From Pseudomonas citronellolis (GTDB lineage: Bacteria; Pseudomonadota; Gammaproteobacteria; Pseudomonadales; Pseudomonadaceae), in the NCBI RefSeq assembly GCF_900112375.1, contig NZ_FOLS01000035.1, positions 1 through 64,000 on the forward strand: a DNA stretch of 64,000 bases, given 5' to 3'. Positions 36,284-44,474 of this stretch are shown here, piece by piece (the stretch's first letter is position 1; the number at the start of each line of letters is the position of its first letter). Under the pieces are notes generated by a model, which was not told the origin of the DNA, searched no databases, and saw nothing but the letters and a program-made list of their open reading frames with translations. The position numbers were made by a program, and so were the translations under genes.

Positions 36284-37588
36284 TCAGCCGACGTGTCGCG
36301 CCGGCTGCTGATAGAGGCCGGCGAACATGCCGGCCATGGTGTCTTCGCACGGCTCCTCAGGAGCCTGCAGGCTGACCGCGCGGCTGACCAGCTGGTGCGC
36401 GCGCGCCACCTGCAGATCATCCGGAATTCGCGGCCCGTCCGCCAGATAGGCAACCGGCAAGCGTTGTGCTATCGCCAGCGCCAGGGCCTCGCCCAGGCTG
36501 CCCGCCTCGTCCAGCTTGGTCAGTATGCAACCGGCCAGGCCGCAGCTGCGATAGGCGTGCAAGGCAGCCTTGAGCACCTGGCTCTGGCTGGTCGCGGCCA
36601 GCACCAGGTAATTCTTCACGTTCAGGCTCTGCGCCGCCAGGGCTTCCAGCTGCATGCGCAGCGCCGGGTCGCTGGCCGGCAGGCCGGCGGTGTCGATCAG
36701 CACCAGGCGCTTGCCCGCCAGCGGCGCCATGGCCTGCAGCAGCGACTGGCCAGGGTCGACCAGGCTCACCGGTACGTTGAGGATGCGGCCCAGGGACTTG
36801 ATCTGCTCCTGGGCGCCCAGGCGGAAGCTGTCCATGCTGACCAGCGCCAGGTTGTGCGCACCGTACTTGAGGACGTAGCGCGCCGCCAGCTTGGCCAGGG
36901 TGGTGGTCTTGCCCATGCCGGCCGGGCCGACCAGGGCGATCACCCCGCCCTGCTCCAGCAGGTCTTCTTCGGGGGTGCGGATCGAGCGCGCCAGGTGGGC
37001 CAGGAGCATGCGCCAGGCCTGCTTGGGCTCGGCGATGGAGGCCACGCGTTCGAGCAGCTGGCGGCTCAGGTCCGCCGGCAGGCCCATGCGCTGCAGGCGG
37101 CGCCACAGGCCGGCCTGCTTCGGGCGCTGGTGCTGCAGCTGGCCCCAGGCGATGGAGCCCAGCTGCACTTCGAGCAGCTCGCGCAAGCCGTTGAGTTCGA
37201 AGCGCATGGCATCCAGCGCCTGCTGGCTGACGGCGGCCGGCGCGGCGGCGGGCGCCGGGGCGGCCATGGCCTCGGCCAGGCTCGGGCGCTTGGCCGGCTC
37301 GGCGCCGTACAATTGACGGTCCTTGCGCGCGGTGGCGGCGGCGCGCACCGGGCTGTCCAGCTCGGCGCGGGCCTGGGCGATGCGCGCCTGGGTCTGGCGC
37401 AGCTCGGCCTCCAGCGCCGGGTTCGGCTTGCTGGCCGCTGCCGGCGGTTGATAGTCCAGCGCCGCGGTCAGCTCGACACCGCCGGCGACCCGGCGGTTGC
37501 CGATGATGGCGGCATCCGCGCCCAGCTCGTCACGGACCAGTTTCATGGCCTGACGCATATCGGCGGCGAAGAAGCGTTTAACCTGCAT
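36284..37588 (-). CDS. flhF: Flagellar placement GTPase FlhF
   Basis: 434 aa. A basic N-terminal region (MQVKRFFAADMRQAMKLVRD) and an Ala/Pro-rich stretch are followed by an SRP-type NG domain with G1 GPAGMGKTTT near residue 222, G2/G3 VLIDTAGLP and G4 TKLDEAGSLGE. FlhF marks the pole for flagellar assembly and recruits early components. It starts 11 nt after flhA and belongs with it and fleN to the same transcript. Confidence 0.95.
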   Translation of the reverse strand: MQVKRFFAADMRQAMKLVRDELGADAAIIGNRRVAGGVELTAALDYQPPAAASKPNPALEAELRQTQARIAQARAELDSPVRAAATARKDRQLYGAEPAKRPSLAEAMAAPAPAAAPAAVSQQALDAMRFELNGLRELLEVQLGSIAWGQLQHQRPKQAGLWRRLQRMGLPADLSRQLLERVASIAEPKQAWRMLLAHLARSIRTPEEDLLEQGGVIALVGPAGMGKTTTLAKLAARYVLKYGAHNLALVSMDSFRLGAQEQIKSLGRILNVPVSLVDPGQSLLQAMAPLAGKRLVLIDTAGLPASDPALRMQLEALAAQSLNVKNYLVLAATSQSQVLKAALHAYRSCGLAGCILTKLDEAGSLGEALALAIAQRLPVAYLADGPRIPDDLQVARAHQLVSRAVSLQAPEEPCEDTMAGMFAGLYQQPARHVG

Positions 37589-37599
37589 GGCGCTGTCCT

Positions 37600-39723
37600 T
37601 CAGTTCTGTCCAACGGTGGCGACGATGGTGACTTGCTTGTTATCCGGAATTTCCTGGTAGGCCAGCACGCTCATGCTCGGCACCGCCATCCGCGCGAAAC
37701 GCGACATCATCGCGCGGATCGGCCCGGCCACCAGCAGGATCGCCGGCTTGCCGAGCATTTCCTGGCGCTGCGCGGTCTCGACCAGCGAGCGTTGCAGTTT
37801 TTCCGCCATGCCCGGCTCCAGCAGAATGCCGTCTTCCGAACCTTGCCCGGCCTTCTGCATACTGTTGAGCAAGATCTGTTCCAACCTGGGTTCCAGGGTG
37901 ATCACAGGCAGCTCCGGCTCTAGTCCCACAATGCCTTGGACGATTGCGCGGCTCAGCGCCACGCGTACCGCTGCCACCATGGCGGCGGGATCTTGACTCT
38001 TGGCGGCAACGTTGGCGATGGCCTCGGCAATGGTGCGGATGTCGCGCACCGGCACCTGTTCCTGCAGCAGGTTCTGCAGGACCTTGAGCAGGGTGGACAG
38101 GGAAATCAGCCCCGGAACCAGTTCTTCCGCCAGCTTCGGCGAGGTCTTGGCCAGCAGTTGCAGCAGTTGCTGGACTTCCTCGTGGCCGAGCAACTCGTGG
38201 GCATGCTTGTGCAGCACCTGGTTGAGGTGGGTGGCGACCACGGTGCTGGCGTCCACCACGGTGTAGCCCAGGGACTGCGCCTGGTCGCGCTGGCCGGGCT
38301 CGATCCACACCGCTTCCAGGCCGAAGGCCGGGTCCTTGCCGGCGATGCCGTTGAGGGTGCCGAACACCTGGCCGGGGTTGATCGCCAGCTCCCGGTCCGG
38401 GTAGATCTCCGCTTCCGCCACGCTGACGCCCATGAGCGTCAAACGATAGGCGTTGGGTAGCAGGTCGAGGTTGTCGCGGATGTGCACCGAGGGCATCAGG
38501 AAGCCCATGTCCTGGGACAGCTTCTTGCGCACGCCCTTGATCCGCGCCAGCAGCTGGCCGCCCTGGTTGCGGTCCACCAGGGGGATCAGCCGGTAGCCGA
38601 CCTCCAGGCCGACCATGTCCACCGGGGTCACATCGTCCCAGCCCAGCTCCTTGGTTTCCTGGCTGCGCTGGGCCGGCAGCAGTTCCTGCTGGCGCTGGGC
38701 TTCCTGGACCTCGGCCTGGGCCGCCTTGCGCTGGCGCTGGACGATCATCCAGGCGCCGCCGGCGGCCACGGCGCCGAGGCCGATGAAGGACACGTGCGGC
38801 ATGCCCGGGACCAGGCCCATGGCGATGAGGATGGCGGCGGAGATGGCCAGCGCCTTGGGCGAGGCGAACATCTGCCGGTTGACCTGCTGGCCCATGTCCT
38901 CGGAGGAAGACACGCGGGTCACCATGATCGCCGCGGCGGTGGACAGCAGCAGCGACGGCAGCTGCGCCACCAGGCCGTCGCCGATGGTCAGCAGGGCATA
39001 GACCTTGCCGGCGTCGCCGAACGACATGGAGTGCTGGATCACGCCGATGGCGACGCCGCCGATCAGGTTGATGAAGAGGATCAGCAGGCCGGCGACGGCG
39101 TCGCCGCGGACGAATTTCGAGGCACCGTCCATGGAGCCGTAGAAGTCGGCTTCCTGGGCCACCTCGGCGCGGCGCTTCTTGGCCTCGGCCTGCTCGATGA
39201 GGCCGGCGTTGAGGTCGGCGTCGATGGCCATCTGCTTGCCAGGCATGGCGTCGAGGGTGAAGCGTGCGCTCACCTCGGAGATACGCCCGGCGCCCTTGGT
39301 GACCACCACGAAGTTGATGATCATGAGGATGGCGAAGACCACGATGCCGACCACGTAGTTGCCGCCGATCACCACTTCGCCGAAGGCCTGGATCACCTTG
39401 CCGGCGGCGGCATGGCCGTCGTGGCCGTGGAGCAGCACCACGCGGGTGGAAGCGACGTTCAGCGCCAGGCGCAGCAGGGTGGCGACCAGCAGGATGGTCG
39501 GGAACACGGCGAAGTCCAGCGGCCGCAGGGCGTACACGCAGACCAGCAGGACGACGATGGACAGGGCGATGTTGAAGGTGAACAGCACGTCCAGCAGGAA
39601 CGGCGGGATCGGCAGGGTCATCATGCCCAGCATCGCCAGCAGCAGCAGCGGCACACCCAGGTTGCCACGGCCCAGGCCGGCCAGGTTGCTGCGCACTGTT
39701 CCGATCAATTGCGTACGATCCAC
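37600..39723 (-). CDS. flhA: Flagellar export apparatus protein FlhA
   Basis: 707 aa. About eight membrane spans lie in residues 20-325, including the conserved FHIPEP-type cytoplasmic loop (KGAGRISEVSARFTLDAMPG, KQMAIDADLN). A large cytoplasmic domain follows that docks export chaperones. It forms the nonameric ring of the flagellar type III export gate. A sigma-54-type promoter lies 64 nt upstream. Its usual upstream partner flhB is not in the window; REP elements and an unrelated transporter gene lie there instead. Length is full. Confidence 0.97.
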   Translation of the reverse strand: MDRTQLIGTVRSNLAGLGRGNLGVPLLLLAMLGMMTLPIPPFLLDVLFTFNIALSIVVLLVCVYALRPLDFAVFPTILLVATLLRLALNVASTRVVLLHGHDGHAAAGKVIQAFGEVVIGGNYVVGIVVFAILMIINFVVVTKGAGRISEVSARFTLDAMPGKQMAIDADLNAGLIEQAEAKKRRAEVAQEADFYGSMDGASKFVRGDAVAGLLILFINLIGGVAIGVIQHSMSFGDAGKVYALLTIGDGLVAQLPSLLLSTAAAIMVTRVSSSEDMGQQVNRQMFASPKALAISAAILIAMGLVPGMPHVSFIGLGAVAAGGAWMIVQRQRKAAQAEVQEAQRQQELLPAQRSQETKELGWDDVTPVDMVGLEVGYRLIPLVDRNQGGQLLARIKGVRKKLSQDMGFLMPSVHIRDNLDLLPNAYRLTLMGVSVAEAEIYPDRELAINPGQVFGTLNGIAGKDPAFGLEAVWIEPGQRDQAQSLGYTVVDASTVVATHLNQVLHKHAHELLGHEEVQQLLQLLAKTSPKLAEELVPGLISLSTLLKVLQNLLQEQVPVRDIRTIAEAIANVAAKSQDPAAMVAAVRVALSRAIVQGIVGLEPELPVITLEPRLEQILLNSMQKAGQGSEDGILLEPGMAEKLQRSLVETAQRQEMLGKPAILLVAGPIRAMMSRFARMAVPSMSVLAYQEIPDNKQVTIVATVGQN

Positions 39724-39786
39724 CCCGAACTCCCCTACCCTGGTACAACAAACTTTTGACGCCGAGAGTGGCGCCGACAGGGTATT

Positions 39787-39802
39787 TGCAGGAAGTGTTC
39801 CA
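39787..39802 (-). promoter_or_regulatory. Sigma-54 (RpoN) promoter of flhA
   Basis: The minus strand reads TGGAACACTTCCTGCA: GG and GC separated by exactly 10 bases, close to the consensus TGGCAC-N5-TTGCA. It lies 64 nt before the flhA start. FleQ/RpoN control of flhA is known in P. aeruginosa, and the site agrees with that. Confidence 0.65.
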
Positions 39803-39930
39803 ACTTTGCCGGAGCCAGGTGTGGCGCGGATTTCCGACGAAATCCCGGAGGGCTGCCAAGGCCAACGGCGGGAGTGGCGACGTAGCCAGGAGTATCAGGA
39901 TGGCTGCGGATTTTCCGGCCGCTCAGGACA

Positions 39931-40103
39931 GCCCCCTCTCCCGCTTGCGGGAGAGGGTTGGGGAGAGGGCGCTCTTGAGCCCAACACCTACGCCACCGGC
40001 AAACCCCGTTCGCGAGCAAGCTCGCTCCTACGAAAAGCACCTCGGCAGCGCTTCCTTGTAGGAGCGCGCCCTGCGCGCGATTCGCGGGCAGGGCCCGCTC
40101 CTA
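39931..40103. repeat. Compound REP element plus second REP pair
   Basis: The gene-free gap 39724-40201 holds, besides the flhA promoter: an inverted copy of the compound element (GC hairpin 39931-39957, REP 40009-40030) and a facing pair of a second REP type (40059-40080, core GGAGCGCGCCCTGCGCGC; 40081-40103, core GCGGGCAGGGCCCGCTCC) back to back as a REPIN-like doublet. The terminator at 40156 follows. The unit matches the one at 14.6-15.1 kb and 44.0 kb. Confidence 0.88.
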
Positions 40104-40155
40104 CACGTTCGGATATTTCCCGTCCGCGGCTCCGCCCGCCGTCGCCCCGGCAGGC

Positions 40156-40183
40156 AAAAAAAACCGCGGCCGAAGCCGCGGTT
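40156..40183 (-). terminator. Terminator of the YCF48/RND operon
   Basis: Minus strand: AACCGCGGC-TTCG-GCCGCGGTT, a perfect 9-bp stem with the very stable TTCG tetraloop, followed by eight T (40163-40156, two of them stem-paired). It is 18 nt after the transporter stop. This is a textbook intrinsic terminator. Confidence 0.92.
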
Positions 40184-40201
40184 TTCTGGGTCACGCCAGG
40201 A

Positions 40202-42583
40202 TCAGTGGACCAGGATCGAGGCCTTCTTCGCCCGGACCTTCTCCGGGTTGATCAGGAAGCGGGCCAGGGCCGGCAGCAGCCAGAGCGCGCCGAACATGTT
40301 CCACAGCAGCATGAAGGTCAGCATCAGGCCCATGTCGGCCTGGAACTTGATCGCCGAGAAGATCCAGGTGGCCACGCCGATGGCCAGGCACAGGCCGGTG
40401 AAGAGCACGGCCTTGCCGGTGGACTTCAGCGTCTCGTAGTAGGCCTCCTGCAACGACAGGCCCTGGCGCAGGAAGGACTCCAGGCGGGTGTAGATGTAGA
40501 TCCCGTAGTCCACGCCGATGCCCACGCCGAGGGCGATCACCGGCAGCGTCGCCACCTTCACGCCGATGCCGAGGGTGGCCATCAGCGCGTTGCCCAGCAC
40601 CGAGGTGAGGATCAGCGGCAGGACGATGCAGAGGGTCGCGGTGAAGGAGCGGAAGGTGATCATGCACATGACCGCCACGCAGATGTACACCAGCACCAGG
40701 ATGATCAGCTCGGACTGCTTGATCACCTCGTTGGTGGCCGCCTCGATGCCGGCGTTGCCCGCGGCCAGCTTGAACTTCAGGTCATCCTTCTCGTGGTCCT
40801 TGGCGAACTCCTGCACGGCGAGCACGGCGCGGTCGAGGGTCTCGGCCTTGTGGTCGTTGAGGAACACCAGCAGCGGCGCCAGCGAGCAGGCGCTGTTGTA
40901 CAGGCCGTCGGCGCGGCTGATGGAGTTGTTCAGCACGTCCTTGTTGCGCGACAGGGTCTCCCACTTCAGGTTGCCCTCGTTCATGCCCTTGATCACCTGC
41001 TTGGACACGGTGACCAGGGAGATGGCCGACTGCACGCCCTCGGTGTTCTCCAGCTTCCACGACAGCTCGTCGATGGCCTGCAGCGTCTGGTGCGCGGAGC
41101 AGCCCTCGGCCGCCGACTCGACCATCACCACCAGCACGTCGGAGCTGGTGGAGTAGTTGCGGATGATGAAGTCGTTGTCCTGGTTGTAGCGCGAGTCCGG
41201 ACGCAGTTCCGGGGCGCCCTGGTCGAGGTCGCCGATCTTCAGGTGGTGGCCCTGCCAGAGGCCGCCGGCGAACATCACCAGGGCGATCAGGATGGAGATG
41301 GGCGCCACCTTGGCGCTGGCGAAGTTGGACAGCAGGCGCCAGAACGGATGCTCGCGCACCGCGTCCTTCTTGCTGCGCTCCACGGCGCGCTTGCTGATGC
41401 CGATGTAGGAGATCGCCACCGGCAGCAGGATCAGGTTGGTGAAGACGATCACCGCCACGCCGATGGAAGCGCCGATGGCCAGTTCGCGGATCACCCCGAT
41501 ATCGATCACCAGCAGGGTGATGAAGCCCACGGCGTCGGCGAGGATGGCGATCATGCCCGGCAGGAACAGCTGGCGGAAGGTGCGCCGAGCGGCCAGCAGC
41601 GGGGTTTCCGCGTCACTGGACTGCAGGGCGATGCCGTTGATCTTCTGCACCCCGTGGGAAATACCGATGGCGAAGATCAGGAAGGGCACCAGCATCGAGT
41701 ACGGGTCCAGCCCGAAGCCGATGGTGTGCAGCAGGCCGAGTTGCCAGATCACCGCCACCAGGGTGGTGGAGAGCACGGCGATGGTGGAGCGCACGCACTT
41801 GGTGAACCACAGCAGCAGCACCAGGGTGATGACGAAGCAGATGCCGAAGAAGCCCACCACCATGACCAGGCCGTCGATCAGGTCGCCGACCTTCTTGGCG
41901 AAGCCGACGATGTGGATCTTCACGTTCGGATTCTGCGCCTGGTACTTGTCGCGGATCTTCTCTTCCAGCTCATGGGAGAACTGGCGGTAGTCCAGCTTCA
42001 GCAGCTTGCTCTGGTCCTGGGCGTCGGGGTAGACCTCCAGCAGCGGCACGTCGACGATGCTGGACTTGAAGTTGTTCGCCACCAGGCGGCCGATCTGGCC
42101 GGATTTGAGGACGTTGTCGCGCAGCTTGTCCAGGGCCTTGGCCGAGCCGTCGTAGGTCTGCGGGATGACCTCGCCGCCGGCGAAGCCCTCTTCCGTCACC
42201 TCGGTCCAGCGCACGCTGGGGCTCCACAGCGACTTCAGGCCGGAACGGTCGACGCCGGGGATGTAGAACACCTCGTCATGGATCTGCCGCAGGGTGTCCA
42301 TGTATTCCTTGGTGAAGATGTCGCCGTTCACCGCTTCCACCGAGATGCGCACGGTGTTGCCGAGGTTGGAGAGGTCGTTGATGTGGCTCAGCATGTTCTG
42401 GATGAACGGGTGCTTGAGCGGGATCATCTTCTCGAAGCTGGTGGACGGCCGTACCTGGGTCGCCTGGAAGGCGAGGAACAGGGTCACCAGCAGGCAGATG
42501 ACGATCACGACCGGGCGGTTGTTGAAGATCAGGCGTTCGAGCAGGGTCGCCTTGTCCTGGTGATGCGAGTTGACTGCGTTCAT
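40202..42583 (-). CDS. RND/MMPL-superfamily transporter
   Basis: 793 aa. Twelve membrane spans are arranged 1+5+1+5, with two large periplasmic domains (about 40-220 and 445-615). This is the MMPL/HpnN-type layout, not the HAE efflux type, because no tripartite partners (membrane-fusion or outer-membrane proteins) are encoded nearby. Such proteins move lipids or hydrophobic compounds across the inner membrane. ATG 42583 gives a cytoplasmic N-terminus rich in charged residues; the frame upstream is not used. It is 14 nt downstream of a YCF48-type gene and clearly in its operon. Substrate unknown. Confidence 0.88.
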   Translation of the reverse strand: MNAVNSHHQDKATLLERLIFNNRPVVIVICLLVTLFLAFQATQVRPSTSFEKMIPLKHPFIQNMLSHINDLSNLGNTVRISVEAVNGDIFTKEYMDTLRQIHDEVFYIPGVDRSGLKSLWSPSVRWTEVTEEGFAGGEVIPQTYDGSAKALDKLRDNVLKSGQIGRLVANNFKSSIVDVPLLEVYPDAQDQSKLLKLDYRQFSHELEEKIRDKYQAQNPNVKIHIVGFAKKVGDLIDGLVMVVGFFGICFVITLVLLLWFTKCVRSTIAVLSTTLVAVIWQLGLLHTIGFGLDPYSMLVPFLIFAIGISHGVQKINGIALQSSDAETPLLAARRTFRQLFLPGMIAILADAVGFITLLVIDIGVIRELAIGASIGVAVIVFTNLILLPVAISYIGISKRAVERSKKDAVREHPFWRLLSNFASAKVAPISILIALVMFAGGLWQGHHLKIGDLDQGAPELRPDSRYNQDNDFIIRNYSTSSDVLVVMVESAAEGCSAHQTLQAIDELSWKLENTEGVQSAISLVTVSKQVIKGMNEGNLKWETLSRNKDVLNNSISRADGLYNSACSLAPLLVFLNDHKAETLDRAVLAVQEFAKDHEKDDLKFKLAAGNAGIEAATNEVIKQSELIILVLVYICVAVMCMITFRSFTATLCIVLPLILTSVLGNALMATLGIGVKVATLPVIALGVGIGVDYGIYIYTRLESFLRQGLSLQEAYYETLKSTGKAVLFTGLCLAIGVATWIFSAIKFQADMGLMLTFMLLWNMFGALWLLPALARFLINPEKVRAKKASILVH

Positions 42584-42597
42584 AGGGCTTCCCCGGC

Positions 42598-43698
42598 TCA
42601 TTGTTGTTCTGTCAGCTCGGCGCCGGTCGCCGAAGCCAGGTGGATGCCGCCCTGGCCGACCAGGACCAGGTTGCCGTCGCCGGCCGCGCCGACCCCGGCC
42701 AGCGCCAGGCGGTCGGGCCGGTTGAAGATGTTGAAGGTGCGGCCGTCGTCCTTGCTCACCAGCACGCTGCCGCTGTTGCCGACCACGGCGATGCTGCCAT
42801 CGGGCAGCAGCGAGCCTTCGGCCAGGCCGAACTCCAGGGTGCCGTCACCGGCGATGGGCAGCGCCACCTGTTGCCAGGTGTCGCCGAAATCGGTGGAGCG
42901 GAACAGGTGCCCGCGCAGGCCGTAGATCAGCACGGTGCCGGGCTGGGCGGTGCCGACGGCGCCGAACAGCGAACCCTCGTAGGGGCCCTGCAGTTTCTCC
43001 CAGGTGGCGCCCCAGTCCTTCGAGCGGAACAGGCTGCCGGATTCGCCCACCACCAGCAGGCCGGAATCCTTCACCGCGGCGATGCCGTTGAGGTGGAACT
43101 GGTCTTCGTTGTCCAGGCGTTCGCTGACGTCTTCCCAGTTCTTGCCGCCGTCGTGGGTTTCCAGCATGGCGCCGTAGGCGCCCACGGCCAGGCCGTGGCT
43201 CTCGTCCTGGAACCACACGTCCAGCAGCGGCGCTTCGCGCTTGAGGTCTTCGAACTGGCGCGTCCAGGTGGCGCCGCCGTCCTCGCTGGCGAGGATCTGC
43301 GCGTCGTGGCCGACCGCCCAGCCCTTCTTGTCGTTGACGAAGAACACCGCGGTCAGCAGCTGGCGGGTGGGCACCTTGGCCTGGGCCCAGGTCTTGCCGT
43401 TGTCGTCGGAATAGAGGATGTGCCCCCGGTCGCCGACCGCCACCAGGCGCTTGCCGGCGTGGCTGACGCTCAGCAGCAGACTGCTCGGGGCCTTGGCCGA
43501 GGCGATGGCGTAGCCATCGGTGTCGCTGGCCGGCGCTTCGCTCGCACCGGCATGCAACGGGGCGGCCGCCAGCCACAGCAGCGAGAACGCGCCGAGCAGC
43601 GAAAGCGATTTGCGCAGGGGGGACGGGGTGGCGGAAACCGAGAGCCCGGACGAACGCACGGACAGCTCGCCGGTGGCGTGCCGCAGATGCTCACGCAT
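42598..43698 (-). CDS. YCF48/BNR beta-propeller protein, secreted partner of the transporter
   Basis: 366 aa. A long signal sequence (hydrophobic at about 33-46, cleavage near PLHAG) is followed by seven or so BNR/YCF48 blades (SDDNGKTWAQ, SEDGGATWTRQF, THDGGKNWEDV, SKDWGATWEKL, STDFGDTWQQV, SKDDGRTFNIF). YCF48/HCF136 is an assembly factor for photosystem II in plants and cyanobacteria; in Pseudomonas the domain occurs in a periplasmic protein next to an MMPL transporter, and an accessory or substrate-binding role is likely (inference). ATG 43698 follows AGAGGTAAGG. A sigma-70-like promoter lies about 50 nt upstream. Confidence 0.85.
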   Translation of the reverse strand: MREHLRHATGELSVRSSGLSVSATPSPLRKSLSLLGAFSLLWLAAAPLHAGASEAPASDTDGYAIASAKAPSSLLLSVSHAGKRLVAVGDRGHILYSDDNGKTWAQAKVPTRQLLTAVFFVNDKKGWAVGHDAQILASEDGGATWTRQFEDLKREAPLLDVWFQDESHGLAVGAYGAMLETHDGGKNWEDVSERLDNEDQFHLNGIAAVKDSGLLVVGESGSLFRSKDWGATWEKLQGPYEGSLFGAVGTAQPGTVLIYGLRGHLFRSTDFGDTWQQVALPIAGDGTLEFGLAEGSLLPDGSIAVVGNSGSVLVSKDDGRTFNIFNRPDRLALAGVGAAGDGNLVLVGQGGIHLASATGAELTEQQ

Positions 43699-43746
43699 AT
43701 AGCCTTACCTCTTTGTTTTTATTGCAGGCGGATAGGGAGTGGTCGT

Positions 43747-43775
43747 TATATGCCAGCCTTTCTGCAGCCTGACAA
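43747..43775 (-). promoter_or_regulatory. Sigma-70-like promoter of the YCF48/RND operon
   Basis: Minus strand: -35 TTGTCA (43775-43770), 17-nt spacer, -10 CATATA (43752-43747), about 49 nt before the start codon; the region just upstream is AT-rich for this genome (TTAACAAAAGATAAC). Confidence 0.55.
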
Positions 43776-43980
43776 TTAAAGGCACGTTATCTTTTGTTAA
43801 GCGCAGCGGGAGTCATCCAAAAGGACTATGGAAAGCTGCAGCCCAGTAGCCACGCGGCCTCCAGCGGACAGGAAAAAAGATACCGACGGTAACACTCCGG
43901 GTATTTCCGGGTACCTGGAGGTGCTCGTGGGAACACTTGGGAATTTGCTGCGTGGCTTTCGCCGCGTGGGTGCTTTCCCG

Positions 43981-44364
43981 TAGGAGCGAGCTTGCTCGCG
44001 AATGGGGTTTGCCGGGGACTTTAGGTGCTGGGCTTTAGAGCACCCTCTCCCCAGCCCTCTCCCGCAAGCGGGAGAGGGGGCTGTCCTGAGTTGCCGGAAA
44101 CTCCAGAGTCATCCTGAAACGCCTATCTATATCCCGTCCTATATCCCGTCATTCCCGCGAACGCGGGACGCGGCTTCATCGCGAACAGCGCTTGCGCTGG
44201 CCCGAAGGGGAATAACCCAGTGACTGGCGGGTTCGCGAGCAAGCTCGCTCCTACGGGCGCTGTCGGCCTGCATGGCAGGAGGAGCACCGCCGTAGGATGG
44301 TGTTGAGCGAAGCGATACCCATCACCACCACCGCATGGGTTTCGCAGGCTCAACCCATCCTACG
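43981..44364. repeat. Intergenic repeat cluster (776-bp gap)
   Basis: Gap 43699-44474 has no gene. Besides the promoter at 43747 it holds: a plus-orientation compound element (REP 43981-44002, hairpin 44054-44081, distal GAGTCATCCTGA); the 73-bp repeat shared with 1-73 (44148-44220); an inverted REP (44232-44253); and a third repeat type with ends CGTAGGATGG/CCATCCTACG (44291-44364), found again at 60327-60364. The short frames open here only read through repeats. Confidence 0.88.
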
Positions 44365-44423
44365 AAAAGCTCTCGGCGCTGTTGGCGAGACAGCTGCGCC
44401 CGCAAGTCCACAGGCGAAAAAAA

Positions 44424-44456
44424 GGTGTTACCGGCAGGGCCGATAACACCTTTTTT
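44424..44456 (-). terminator. Terminator of pepN
   Basis: Stem GGTGTTA/TAACACC extended by CGGC/GCCG across one mismatch, with A/T tracts on both sides (seven A at 44417-44423, six T at 44451-44456), so it can act in both directions. It lies 18 nt after the pepN stop. Confidence 0.9.
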
Positions 44457-44474
44457 CGTCAGCCGGGAGCAGCG

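Noticed and set aside
39359-42925. 1188-codon plus-strand frame opposite flhA and the RND transporter
   Set aside because: It crosses an intergenic repeat region and two unrelated genes; typical of GC-driven long antisense frames.
44002-44223. 73-codon frame in the gap before pepN
   Set aside because: It reads only through REP and other repeats; no ribosome site.
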